DNA of 64,000 nucleotides from Burkholderia sp. Ax-1719. Lineage in GTDB: Bacteria > Pseudomonadota > Gammaproteobacteria > Burkholderiales > Burkholderiaceae. The DNA lies in NCBI RefSeq assembly GCF_011753055.1, contig NZ_VWWJ01000009.1, positions 1-64,000 on the forward strand. The letters are read 5' to 3'. Shown piece after piece: positions 9,232 through 17,678 of this stretch; position 1 is the first letter of the stretch, and each line of letters opens with the position of its first letter. A program made the translations under genes and the position numbers. The notes under the pieces are model-generated. The model did not search any database. It was given only the letters and a program-made list of their open reading frames with translations, and was not told the DNA's origin.

Positions 9232-9372
9232 ATTCGTTCTGCGCTTTGCCGGATCCTCGCCGAGCGGGCGCTCGTACATACGGTCGCGAACAAGGTTGAA
9301 GCGACCTATCATCGGACTGATCTTATGGAACACCGATGACCAATGATGGAAGCATGAGCGGCGCAGGTTTGC
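9232..9372 (+). pseudogene. Relic of a tyrosine recombinase (integrase) C-terminus
   Basis: Read in the frame of ATT 9232, the sequence gives LVHTVANKVEATYHRTDL, then MEHR-stop-PMMEA-stop-AAQV. This fits the C-terminal tail of phage/island integrases, whose family pattern is roughly LAH..gNKVEaAY.RsDL.ekRR.LM.aWA. The two in-frame TGA codons fall where the family has Arg (CGA to TGA) and Trp (TGG to TGA), so the reading frame decayed by point mutation. No start or catalytic region remains. It begins about 12 bases after the exporter stop and marks the left edge of the vgrG island. No gene was recognised in 9373-9493. Confidence 0.65.
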
Positions 9373-9493
9373 GATAATCGACGAGGCCGCAAAAGGCATC
9401 GATTGGCAAGGCGATTTTCGATATCGCTCGCTACCTCGACGAGTGGCTGGTTGTTGCATGGAGCACTTCATCTATCACAGGGTAATTCGCCGA

Positions 9494-10912
9494 TCAAGCA
9501 CCGTACCACTGCCAGTAGTGGTACGGCACCATACCACCCAAACTGCTAAGGTCCGGAGCAATCTCGCCCGTGTCCATGTCGCGCTCGAATTCTGGATGTA
9601 CTACATCTCCGTCTGTCGACCCTATCCTCATGGTTCGTGCTATCCAGCGACCGTCGCGGGGACAAGGTTCACCTGGCTTGCATCTTGCCGGTAGCGTCAA
9701 GTCAGCGTCCCATACCCAATAGCTAAATGGTTGGTCGAGTGCTGGCGTTCGCTCACCTCTCATCAAGCTCACTACAAATTGGCCTCGTTCGCCGCTGACC
9801 GCCACTTTACGGTAGTGACCGGATTCGACAACCACTGCACCGGGGGGAAATCTATGAGAAGACATTTTCTCCCGCTGGCGCGCTTCGTAGTCCTTCCATT
9901 CCTTCGGCGTCGATGGATAGTCAGTGTTAATCATTACGTGCGCCTGCTTTGTCCGATCGGAAACGAAGTTGACTCGCCCCCCTATACCGAAGATGCCTTT
10001 GACGTTGATACTCGCGAATACAATAGCACCAAAGTCGTAGGCTCCTTGGGGCACTTTAGCTGCTGGCGCGGACAGGAACTTATACGTAACGGAGTCGCCC
10101 GCCGGTATCGTGACAAACGTCCCCGATTCGCCCGTCGGTTGTGTGATGGTATCAACGGAATACTCGCCCTTGTTCACTACAGGAGCGCCAGCAAGATCGG
10201 CGCGCCATTCGCCATATCCGTCTGTGCGGAATCCGCTGACATCAAGTCGATCGCCACCAAGTTTTGTCCATTGGTCAGGCGTTCTCATTTTTATTGAATA
10301 GTTTCCACTGTTGAAAAACTTTACCGAGACGAGAAAGCCATTCGTCTGTCGCTGAACATCAGAAATGATTACATCGAATTTGACGATTGCTCGACCATCG
10401 GGAGTATATTTTCTTATTGAATTTTTGTAGAAATCATCTACAAGAAAAGCCAATTTTTTAGGTAAATCACCAAGGCGACCTTGATAATTTACTGCTTTTC
10501 CATCCCGAACGCAGCCTACTGAGTAGTCTATCATCGGGTCTATCTGGAGATCTGTAGTTGGCTTCTCTTCAGATACATGGCATAACTGATCGTGAATATC
10601 CTTCGCTATTCTAATCTCGTCCGAAGACAGGTTCGCGTCCAGGAGGCCCACGCCATCATAGCTATTGTTCAGTGTGCTTGAAAGCGCGTTCGATATTCCG
10701 ATGCGGATTTGACCGGTCAACGGCCAGACGCCAATGCCGTTAGCGCCTGCGTGGTGATCGCCTCGTGCAGTGATTGCGAACGATTTGTCGTGAGTGTCTG
10801 TTTCGTCTGCAAGCAAAATTTTCGTCATTGTGAATATTCCAAAAATAAAGCCAATTATTATTAATAATTTAACAATGGAGAAATTTTTTATTTCGTCTGA
10901 CTCATGTTTCAT
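9494..10912 (-). CDS. Membrane-anchored periplasmic protein, probable immunity partner of the VgrG effector
   Basis: 472 residues from ATG 10912. GGAG lies 8 bases upstream; the TTG at 10918 has only 2 bases of spacing. One hydrophobic helix near residues 12-33 (IVKLLIIIGFIFGIFTM) would anchor a large periplasmic domain. No known family was recognised. The start lies inside the vgrG stop region, so the two genes overlap by 11 bases and are translationally coupled. A membrane-tethered periplasmic protein directly downstream of a toxin-tipped VgrG is the usual place for a type VI immunity protein. At 472 residues it is large for one, so a second effector or an adaptor is possible. The first half of the gene (about 10280-10912) is visibly AT-richer than neighbouring genes, a sign of transfer. 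Confidence 0.7.
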   Translation of the reverse strand: MKHESDEIKNFSIVKLLIIIGFIFGIFTMTKILLADETDTHDKSFAITARGDHHAGANGIGVWPLTGQIRIGISNALSSTLNNSYDGVGLLDANLSSDEIRIAKDIHDQLCHVSEEKPTTDLQIDPMIDYSVGCVRDGKAVNYQGRLGDLPKKLAFLVDDFYKNSIRKYTPDGRAIVKFDVIISDVQRQTNGFLVSVKFFNSGNYSIKMRTPDQWTKLGGDRLDVSGFRTDGYGEWRADLAGAPVVNKGEYSVDTITQPTGESGTFVTIPAGDSVTYKFLSAPAAKVPQGAYDFGAIVFASINVKGIFGIGGRVNFVSDRTKQAHVMINTDYPSTPKEWKDYEARQREKMSSHRFPPGAVVVESGHYRKVAVSGERGQFVVSLMRGERTPALDQPFSYWVWDADLTLPARCKPGEPCPRDGRWIARTMRIGSTDGDVVHPEFERDMDTGEIAPDLSSLGGMVPYHYWQWYGA

Positions 10913-13900
10913 AGCCAATTCTCCATTTTCGCCATACAGGCTTGGTTCTATCGTTATTCAGGTATTGTGGGAGTTCACCAGTCAATTCACAGAAATGTCG
11001 CCTGACATACTCTAGATAGTAGGGGTGCACAGTGGCACTTGGACTAGCTTTATCGCTGTTCTGCACCTGCTGATTCGCACCGTATCCCATCAGATTGCTC
11101 TGCGAAAGGAGCTGCCACGTCGCTTTATCCTTGTTGACGTTTCCCAGTGGGAAATTCAGCTGCTTATTTTCAATATACTGCTGATGTACCCAGCCGCCGT
11201 ATGACCAATATTCATCGGGGAAATTGAATAAATGACCGCATTCGTGCGCAATCACGTTGGTCTCATATGGCATATCTTTCCAAACGACACTGTCGTCCGG
11301 CTGTTTCTCGCAATACATATTGTTTTCACCCCACGAGCCTCCATCGGCGCGTTGAGTTTGCGGGAAAAGATTAATTTTTTTGTGAATTTTCTTTCTGTTG
11401 CCGACGGATGCGTTCTTGATACTTAAAAGGATTTCCACCTTGAATACAACAGACACGCGGCATCCACAAGCGGCATTTTTCGAACAACCATTCAGGATCA
11501 ATTTGCTCCTATGTCCGTTCAATACGGCTTCAATGTGCGCCTTTCTCCCTGCTACATTGAAATCTGCGCCGGCCCCATCGCGATATTGAAGAACGAGTCC
11601 ATTCAGCGGATTGTTGACTCCGTTGCCGGCCACTTGCCAGTGCGCATCATGATCGTACGGTATGGATTGCGGCTTTCCATCACTTCCGGACAATGGCTTG
11701 CCTGAGGAATCGCACCGGACAATGTCAACGGGCGCGAGCACGACTCTGACCGTTGCGTAGAGTGTGGTGCTCTTTTCGTCGTATGACAGTTCGAACGCTG
11801 TATCGAATTGATTTCCGCTTAGCGATCGCGTTCCGCGCATGTCAGGAGTAGGCCACGGAGTGTCCTCATCTATCCATCCATAATAGGATCCCGTTTCGGT
11901 TGTATCGTTGCACTCCGTCGTAAACGCTGGAGTGTGCCAATCACATGCGACAGGCGCAGTCAGCTTCATAGGTGTGCTTGGATCATCTGCGAGCAGCTGC
12001 TTCGGCTCGTGTGCCGGATCACTATCAGCGGCTGACAGATCAGGCGTCGTCGCCAGCGGCGTAGATTTGGCAGCTTGTGGCGTAGCTCCGGATGCATCTG
12101 TCGGAGACCCAGTGTTCCGCGTATTGGCTCCGGCAGTCTGCGCTTTTGCTGACGGACGCTTCACGGCCGGTGCAGGGGGCTCGCCTTCGGCGCTCGCAGA
12201 ATTGGCAAATTGATTCCAATCGGAGGCTTGGGGCGCTGATGGTGGTGATGCTGTCCCAGTAGAAGTCATCGGACGGCGCCACGAGTCGCACGCAAATGTG
12301 AACGGCACCATCTTCGACGAAAACGAAGATGCAGCCAGTTGCATCTGTGCTTTACTCTTCTTCTGGACCGTGATGGTCTTGAAAAACAGATCGCCAGGGC
12401 CGCCGAGCGTAATGCTGCCGTCCTTGATCTGGACGAATGCGCCGCCGCACTCAAGGATGATTTCCTTCGCGGCGGACAGGTTCACCTTGCCGTTGACGCT
12501 GGCGACGTTCACATCCTTGTCGGCAATGAGCGACATCGGGCCGCTTTGAGCCTGAAACTCGACTGGACCTTTGGCCGCAAATATCTTGATGCCGTGTTTC
12601 TGCGCGAACAGCGACAGCTTTTCGCCCGCCGCGACCGTGAAACGCTTCAGCACGCTCCAGTCGGCATTCTTCCCGGCAACGGCGTTAATGTTTTCTTGTG
12701 CCGAGAACTGCATGCCTTGGCCCGCGACAAGTGCCACCGATGCAGGCGTGCTCATCAGCAGCCCCGGCTTCTTCAGGCCGTCCAGATCGTCCTTGATCTG
12801 CTGCTGGGCGTCGGTGTCGGCGGGTTCGGCCTTGGCGCTGCTGGCGGACGCGGCGAGCGCCTTCGCGGTCGCCAGTGCGGTTTCAAGCTGCGCGATGGTC
12901 TCCTGCATGTCGAGTTGCTTGCCGGTCGCGCCGGGGCGGTCGTAGGCCGTGAACATCATGCCCTTGCCGGCGCGATTCACCCCGTAACCCGATGTCCGAA
13001 GCTCCAAGCCTTCGCCCCGGCATTCGAGCTTGTTGTTCACCAGGTAACCGAGACTCAGTTGCGACTTGCCCGAATGTTCGGTGCTAAGTTTGGCCCCCTC
13101 CTGGCCGGACCAGTCCTCGAAACGCAGCTTGTTGTTCTTCTGCGTACGGATCATGTTGCGCGAGAGCCAGCGCCGGTCGCTCGTCACCAGGTCACGCGCC
13201 TGGCTGTGATGGTGGAAGGCTGAAATTTCGGGCTTGTCTGGATCACCATCGCGGCAGGTAATCACGGCCTCGGCATCGTCCAGCGCCGGGAAGTGCATCC
13301 CTGTTCGCAGCTTGCCCGCGAACGGCTTCGCAAGACGTAGCGGTACGCTCTCGCCACCGTTCGGCCACGTCGCGAAGTCCGCATCGAAGCGCACCGTATA
13401 GTGGCCTTCTGCGGTGATGTACGCGTAAGAATATTTGTCTGGGCTGGTCACGCGTGCCGAAAGTGTGCCGGGCACTTTTGCCCAGGTCTCGGGCTTCAAT
13501 TCGAGCCGGAATCGCCGGTCGGCGGGGATGGCGGTATAGCGGTTCGAATAGGCGGCGTCGCGCGCGCCGCTGTGTGTCACCTCGACAATCACCTGGCCTT
13601 TGGGCGCATCGGGCAGGGTGGTATCCATCTCAAGCACGCTCGCGCACTGCAACGCGAGTACATTGCTTTCGCCTGCATAGACGACCTGGCGGGCGATGGC
13701 CGCTTCATGGCGAAGCTGCGCTTCACATTTCGCACCAGCCTGGTCGAGGTGGTGCGTGCCGTAGACATACGCCCGCCCGTAGGTAGTTTCGTCCTGAGGG
13801 GCAATGTTGACCTCGTCGCGAAAGCGCTCCCAGGCCTGGGCCGGGTTGTAGTCAGCCACGATGAACGACTGCGGCACGGTCACGGCATGGGTTTGGATCC

Positions 13901-14576
13901 CCGTAACTGCCTCGATGCCCCCAGCTTCAAGTCCTGCCACTTCTCGGTAGGGCACAATCCGTTGCGGCTCGCCGTAGAGGTAGTGGTCGATATCGTCGCC
14001 GAATACAACCTCGTCGCCGTATTCGCTCTCGACGATATAGCTGTAAATGCCCGCCTTCTGCATCAGCATCTGGCAATACGCCAGATCGGTCATGCGGTAT
14101 TGCATGCGGAACAGGTGCTTTGGGTACTGTCCGCGCAGACGGAACCGGAATTGATGGTCCCTCAGGCCGTGACGGCGAAGCACCGCCGCGATGATGTCCG
14201 GCGTGCTTTGATGCTGATAGATGCCCGTATTCGTGACCGCTTCGAGCCGTGCGAAGTGCGACTTCAAAACGGCTTCGTATTTCGTGTAGTCCTTCGTGGT
14301 TTGTACGGTCGAAAACCGTGCGATGAACCCGGAAAACTGGCGCTTGGTCCCATCGTCTGCAACGATGGAAAACGAAGCGTCACGGCTCAGATAGTCGGCG
14401 CGCGGTAGCTGTAACGGATGGGTGAGGACGATACGCACCTCGGTCGGTGCGCCCATCTTCTCGGTTGCATCGAACGACGCGACCGAGAGTGTCGCCGCGC
14501 TGTCCGTACCGGGCACGTGGAGGTGATACGCCTGTCTGCCTGGTATGGTACGCAGGACGTCTTGCAGGTCCGCCAT
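10902..14576 (-). CDS. vgrG: Evolved VgrG (TssI) with C-terminal zinc-metallopeptidase-like effector domain
   Basis: 1224 residues, far longer than a plain VgrG of about 650-800. Residues 1-470 form the gp27/gp5-like spike. About 480-590 and 600-745 match the linker and DUF2345 extension with its repetitive beta strands. Residues 770-870 are a Pro/Ala/Ser/Thr-rich linker. Residues 870-1224 are the effector part: HECGH at 1111-1115, Asp 1121 six residues after the second His, and NLMGYG at 1161-1166, which resembles the metzincin Met-turn. It would be carried on a type VI needle tip into a rival cell. GGAGG precedes the ATG. The C-terminal third is less GC-rich than the spike part, suggesting a swapped-in toxin. 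The probable immunity gene follows with an 11-base overlap. Confidence 0.9.
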   Translation of the reverse strand: MADLQDVLRTIPGRQAYHLHVPGTDSAATLSVASFDATEKMGAPTEVRIVLTHPLQLPRADYLSRDASFSIVADDGTKRQFSGFIARFSTVQTTKDYTKYEAVLKSHFARLEAVTNTGIYQHQSTPDIIAAVLRRHGLRDHQFRFRLRGQYPKHLFRMQYRMTDLAYCQMLMQKAGIYSYIVESEYGDEVVFGDDIDHYLYGEPQRIVPYREVAGLEAGGIEAVTGIQTHAVTVPQSFIVADYNPAQAWERFRDEVNIAPQDETTYGRAYVYGTHHLDQAGAKCEAQLRHEAAIARQVVYAGESNVLALQCASVLEMDTTLPDAPKGQVIVEVTHSGARDAAYSNRYTAIPADRRFRLELKPETWAKVPGTLSARVTSPDKYSYAYITAEGHYTVRFDADFATWPNGGESVPLRLAKPFAGKLRTGMHFPALDDAEAVITCRDGDPDKPEISAFHHHSQARDLVTSDRRWLSRNMIRTQKNNKLRFEDWSGQEGAKLSTEHSGKSQLSLGYLVNNKLECRGEGLELRTSGYGVNRAGKGMMFTAYDRPGATGKQLDMQETIAQLETALATAKALAASASSAKAEPADTDAQQQIKDDLDGLKKPGLLMSTPASVALVAGQGMQFSAQENINAVAGKNADWSVLKRFTVAAGEKLSLFAQKHGIKIFAAKGPVEFQAQSGPMSLIADKDVNVASVNGKVNLSAAKEIILECGGAFVQIKDGSITLGGPGDLFFKTITVQKKSKAQMQLAASSFSSKMVPFTFACDSWRRPMTSTGTASPPSAPQASDWNQFANSASAEGEPPAPAVKRPSAKAQTAGANTRNTGSPTDASGATPQAAKSTPLATTPDLSAADSDPAHEPKQLLADDPSTPMKLTAPVACDWHTPAFTTECNDTTETGSYYGWIDEDTPWPTPDMRGTRSLSGNQFDTAFELSYDEKSTTLYATVRVVLAPVDIVRCDSSGKPLSGSDGKPQSIPYDHDAHWQVAGNGVNNPLNGLVLQYRDGAGADFNVAGRKAHIEAVLNGHRSKLILNGCSKNAACGCRVSVVFKVEILLSIKNASVGNRKKIHKKINLFPQTQRADGGSWGENNMYCEKQPDDSVVWKDMPYETNVIAHECGHLFNFPDEYWSYGGWVHQQYIENKQLNFPLGNVNKDKATWQLLSQSNLMGYGANQQVQNSDKASPSATVHPYYLEYVRRHFCELTGELPQYLNNDRTKPVWRKWRIGYET

Positions 14577-15140
14577 AGGCTGGCCTCCTTGCTGATTGTT
14601 TTTAGAGGCGGCCTGCGGTGCAACAGGACTGCATGGTTCGGAAGGCCGCGATGCGGGGCCGGTTCACAGCCCTCGAAAGAGGCTTTTACCCTGCAAGCCA
14701 TCCTGATTCTATTGAGCAAAGTCTGAAAATGCGTCAACCATTGTCTGGCCGCAATGTAGGGCGCTGCCTAACCAGGTACGAGGCTGAACGGTTTGATTTT
14801 GAGGTGTTTGTGGCGGCTACGGCTTGGATCGACCACCGTTCAGCGTGGCCTCCTTTCCTCTTTTAGACGGGCGGACCGTCGTCTGTGAATGCTCCGCCGT
14901 CTTCGGTGTCCGCTGCCGGCTAGCGAGTTGCCCGCAAATGATACGGGCCGTATTCGGCCTCACGCTCGACCCATGCGCGAGTCGGGTCTCGATCTCGTGG
15001 CGAACGCGCTCAAACGCCGCCCACCTCTATTCCCACTCGGCGAGCATCGGTGCGATGCCGCGTCGGGTCGGGTAGTCTGGCGCCGAGTTTGTGCAAGAGG
15101 CGTACTGAGCAATGAACCTTGAGTCAGGGTTCACCGGGCA
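14577..15140. other. Intergenic region at the right edge of the vgrG island
   Basis: No intact gene was recognised in these 564 bases. On the minus strand, 14820-15026 is open for 69 codons between two TAG stops, with GC-rich third positions (it reads RWAAFERVRHEIETRL at its start), but it has no start codon; it may be a decayed gene. The vgrG promoter should lie in the less GC-rich part near 14600-14850. No second integrase or attachment-site repeat was found. Confidence 0.4.
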
Positions 15141-15887
15141 CTAAAGAATCTGTTCGTAACTACGCCAGCCGACGGCGTTGATGGCATGCAAGGGCTCGTG
15201 CGTGGCGACGGCGGCGCAAATCTGGCCCGGCATCGGCAGTTCGATGATGTTGGCGCGGCTGGGTTCGCAGCGGCTGTGCGGAAGGGCGTCGCGTTGCAGG
15301 TCGAAGCCGCCGGCCGATGACTTGAACGACGACGTAAGCGACGACGTCAGCGCCAGCACGCTGTCCTGACGCGACTGCGCGCGCGCAAGAGCGAGTCCGG
15401 CATCGTCAGGCGCTGCGTTGCCCTGAGTCGAGCGCATCTCCGGTAACGCTACGCTCAAGCCGAAATGCTGTCCGCTCATGCCGAGCAAAACCCAGATACC
15501 GGCGTAGGCCATGCGGATGTGCAGCGTCTGATGCGGCACGGGCGCGATCAATTGCGGTTGCGCATGCACATCGTCGTCCAGATCGATTTGCTCCGGCGGG
15601 CAGTCCAGCATCGGCGACAGGATATTGCGCAGCACCGCGCGCGACACCAGATAGCGCTTGGCGATCGCCGAACTCGGGCTGCGCGCGGCACGGTTCTGCT
15701 CGTCGGCGGAAAGATGGAAGGGCAGCGCGGTGCGCGCGGCCGAACCCCACTCGGCGCGAAATCGCCAGAGCGTCAATTCAGTGGAGTGGGGAAAGCGCTG
15801 AGGACGAAGCTCGATGTCGTCGAACTTCCAGGGGATAAAGCTGGGATCGGGCGTGTGGGTCACTGAGTGTCGGTGAGATTGCGCCAT
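15141..15887 (-). CDS. Phosphopantetheinyl-transferase-like protein lacking catalytic motifs
   Basis: 248 residues from ATG 15887; the open frame runs further upstream to 15992 but without a plausible start. Residues 38-105 follow the N-terminal half of Sfp-type transferases (TLWRFRAEW, FHLSADEQNRAAR, KRYLVSRAVLRNIL). The active-site region aligns with the intact transferase at 16711 but is replaced: IRMAYAG (124-130) stands where that enzyme has FNVSHSG, and GLSVA (143-147) stands where it has the metal-binding GVDIE. No KEA motif is visible. The C-terminal PGQICAAVATHEPLHA resembles the family's closing strands. Probably a non-catalytic paralogue or a gene losing function. It follows the nitroreductase gene by 80 bases on the same strand. 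Confidence 0.6.
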   Translation of the reverse strand: MAQSHRHSVTHTPDPSFIPWKFDDIELRPQRFPHSTELTLWRFRAEWGSAARTALPFHLSADEQNRAARSPSSAIAKRYLVSRAVLRNILSPMLDCPPEQIDLDDDVHAQPQLIAPVPHQTLHIRMAYAGIWVLLGMSGQHFGLSVALPEMRSTQGNAAPDDAGLALARAQSRQDSVLALTSSLTSSFKSSAGGFDLQRDALPHSRCEPSRANIIELPMPGQICAAVATHEPLHAINAVGWRSYEQIL

Positions 15888-15967
15888 GGCGTCTCGTTGG
15901 CTGACGGGCGGCGTGCATCCTCTTCTGCATGCGCCGCCCGTCGATGACGTGAAGAGTGGGCGAGCGA

Positions 15968-16603
15968 TCAGATGGACGAGCTGCCCAGCCATTCGCGGAA
16001 GTAATGCGCGCGCGGCGGCCGGGCCGCTTCGCGTTCCGCAGACTTCGGTGTGCCAACGAACAGGAAGCCGAGCAGTTTGTCGTCCGGTTCGAAATCGAGT
16101 GCGAGCTTGAGCTTTTCGTCGTAGGCGTCGGGGCCAGTTGCCCAGAAGCCGCCATAGCCCAGCGCGTGAATGGCGTTGAGCATGTTCATGGTGGCCGCGC
16201 CTACGCTTAGAATCTGCTCCAGTTCGGGGATCGAGCTGTCGCGCGCCACCGACGCGCCCAGCGCGATGATGAGCGGCGCGGCGAAGGCTTTGTCGCGGCG
16301 GTGTTCATGCGCGGAGCGCGGCGTGCCGGGTTCGCGCGCGGCGGCGACATCGACGAGAATCTCGCCTAGCTCGGCGCGCGCTTCGCCGCGAATGAAGGTG
16401 AAGCGCCAGGGGCGCAGACGGCCGTGATCGGGGGCGCGCAAGGCGGCGTCGAAGATCAGTTCGAGTTCGGCGTCGCCGGGACCGGGTTCGACCAGCGGCC
16501 ATGCCGATTGTCGTGCGAGCAACGTTTCGAAAAACGCCGCCTGGGCAGGCGTTGCGGCGTTCGTGGTGGCCGTTTCCGGCGTCGATGTAACAGGCATGTC
16601 CAT
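15968..16603 (-). CDS. Nitroreductase family protein (YdjA-like)
   Basis: 211 residues from ATG 16603 (TTG at 16615 and ATG at 16597 are alternatives). APDHGRLRPWRF near residue 60 and the GYGGFWATGPDAYD stretch near 150 are hallmarks of the short YdjA-type FMN-dependent nitroreductases, which use NAD(P)H to reduce nitro groups or quinone-like substrates. The substrate here is unknown. It diverges from the phosphopantetheinyl transferase gene across about 107 bases holding a Fur box, so it may be iron-regulated; a ferric-reductase-like role in siderophore handling is possible but not shown. Confidence 0.85.
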   Translation of the reverse strand: MDMPVTSTPETATTNAATPAQAAFFETLLARQSAWPLVEPGPGDAELELIFDAALRAPDHGRLRPWRFTFIRGEARAELGEILVDVAAAREPGTPRSAHEHRRDKAFAAPLIIALGASVARDSSIPELEQILSVGAATMNMLNAIHALGYGGFWATGPDAYDEKLKLALDFEPDDKLLGFLFVGTPKSAEREAARPPRAHYFREWLGSSSI

Positions 16604-16657
16604 GGCACGATCCAATGAGAGAAACGTTTCCTATGATGATGAAAATTTCGCTCATTT

Positions 16658-16676
16658 GCAAATGATTCTCATTCAT
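16658..16676 (+). promoter_or_regulatory. Fur box between the nitroreductase and phosphopantetheinyl transferase genes
   Basis: GCAAATGATTCTCATTCAT agrees with the 19-base Fur consensus GATAATGATAATCATTATC at about 13 positions. It lies 34 bases before the transferase ATG and 54 bases before the nitroreductase ATG, so both divergent genes could respond to iron. Confidence 0.62.
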
Positions 16677-16710
16677 TGAATGGCGTATCCGATTAATTTA
16701 TGCTGCTGCG

Positions 16711-17454
16711 ATGACCGATCCCTTGAATGACTCTGCGCGAAGACTGCGCGTGAATGCGAACGGCCGCTGGCCGGATGATGTCGACGTATGGCGCCTGCGC
16801 TTCGATTTTCAGGACGCGCGCCCGGCTGAGATGCCTTTTCTCGACGCCGCCGAACGGGCGAAAGCGGCGCGTTACATGCGGCTGCCCGATCAGGTGCGCT
16901 TCGCCTCGACGCGCTCGGCGTTGCGCGCATTGCTGGGCGAGGCGTTGGGCATGGATCCGCGCGACGTGCCGCTGGTGGTTTCGGAGCGGGGCAAGCCGAT
17001 GCTGGCAGATTCGCTCGGCAATACGCTGTCTTTCAACGTGTCGCATTCGGGCGATCACGCCTTGATCGCGCTATCGCAGCGGCGCGGCGTGGGCGTCGAT
17101 ATCGAGCGCATCAACGAATCGATCGACTGGCGAGGACTTGCGCGACTGGTTTGCACTCCCGAGGAAAGGCAGGCGATTGAAGACGCGCCGCACCCGCTTC
17201 AGCCCGCGCAATTTTTCCGCTGCTGGACTGCCAAGGAGGCGTTGTTGAAGACGCTGGGTCTGGGCATCACCGAAGGTTTGCTGGCGCTGCGTGTCGATCT
17301 GCGCGGGCAGACGCCGGGCGCGTTTCCCGCGCCGCCGCAGGTGGTCAGGGATACGCACGGTTGCGCAGGCGCGCGGGTGTTGCAGTATCGGTGGATCGAG
17401 GAAATCGACGGCTATTTCGGCTGCCTGGCATTCGAGCCGATCCGCCCCGCATAA
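16711..17454 (+). CDS. 4'-Phosphopantetheinyl transferase, Sfp type
   Basis: 247 residues. It moves phosphopantetheine from CoA onto carrier proteins of peptide or polyketide synthetases. The motifs are complete: GKPML near 92, FNVSHSG near 105-111, GVDIE at 128-132 (Asp 130 and Glu 132 bind magnesium) and W172-TA-KEA at 175-177. The two-domain length and the WxxKEA form fit Sfp/EntD-type enzymes of secondary metabolism rather than AcpS. A Fur box upstream implies induction by iron starvation, matching a role in siderophore synthesis by a synthetase encoded elsewhere. A paralogue without these motifs lies two genes away. Confidence 0.93.
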   Translation: MTDPLNDSARRLRVNANGRWPDDVDVWRLRFDFQDARPAEMPFLDAAERAKAARYMRLPDQVRFASTRSALRALLGEALGMDPRDVPLVVSERGKPMLADSLGNTLSFNVSHSGDHALIALSQRRGVGVDIERINESIDWRGLARLVCTPEERQAIEDAPHPLQPAQFFRCWTAKEALLKTLGLGITEGLLALRVDLRGQTPGAFPAPPQVVRDTHGCAGARVLQYRWIEEIDGYFGCLAFEPIRPA

Positions 17455-17678
17455 TGGAGATCGCTGGGGTTGCTGCAACAGCGGTCATTCCTCTGCAAAT
17501 TCCGGCGATCGATCTGTTAAAAACAGGGATTCAACATTTTTGACGTTTTTTTAAGATTCGCTTAAGAATCGTCCTTTAGTCTCGGTGCCTTCGCTCATCG
17601 ACGCTGCAATGGCGTCGGTGTCTCTTTGAAAGCGGCGCGTCGCGCGCGGCTTTCTGCCAAGTAATCCGTACCCAGTAG

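Noticed and set aside
9731-10297. 188-residue plus-strand open frame opposite the immunity-like gene
   Set aside because: No ribosome site or domain; the minus strand has a coupled start and an anchor helix.
12339-13223. 294-residue plus-strand open frame inside vgrG
   Set aside because: Opposite the conserved VgrG beta-helix region; composition is that of a shadow.
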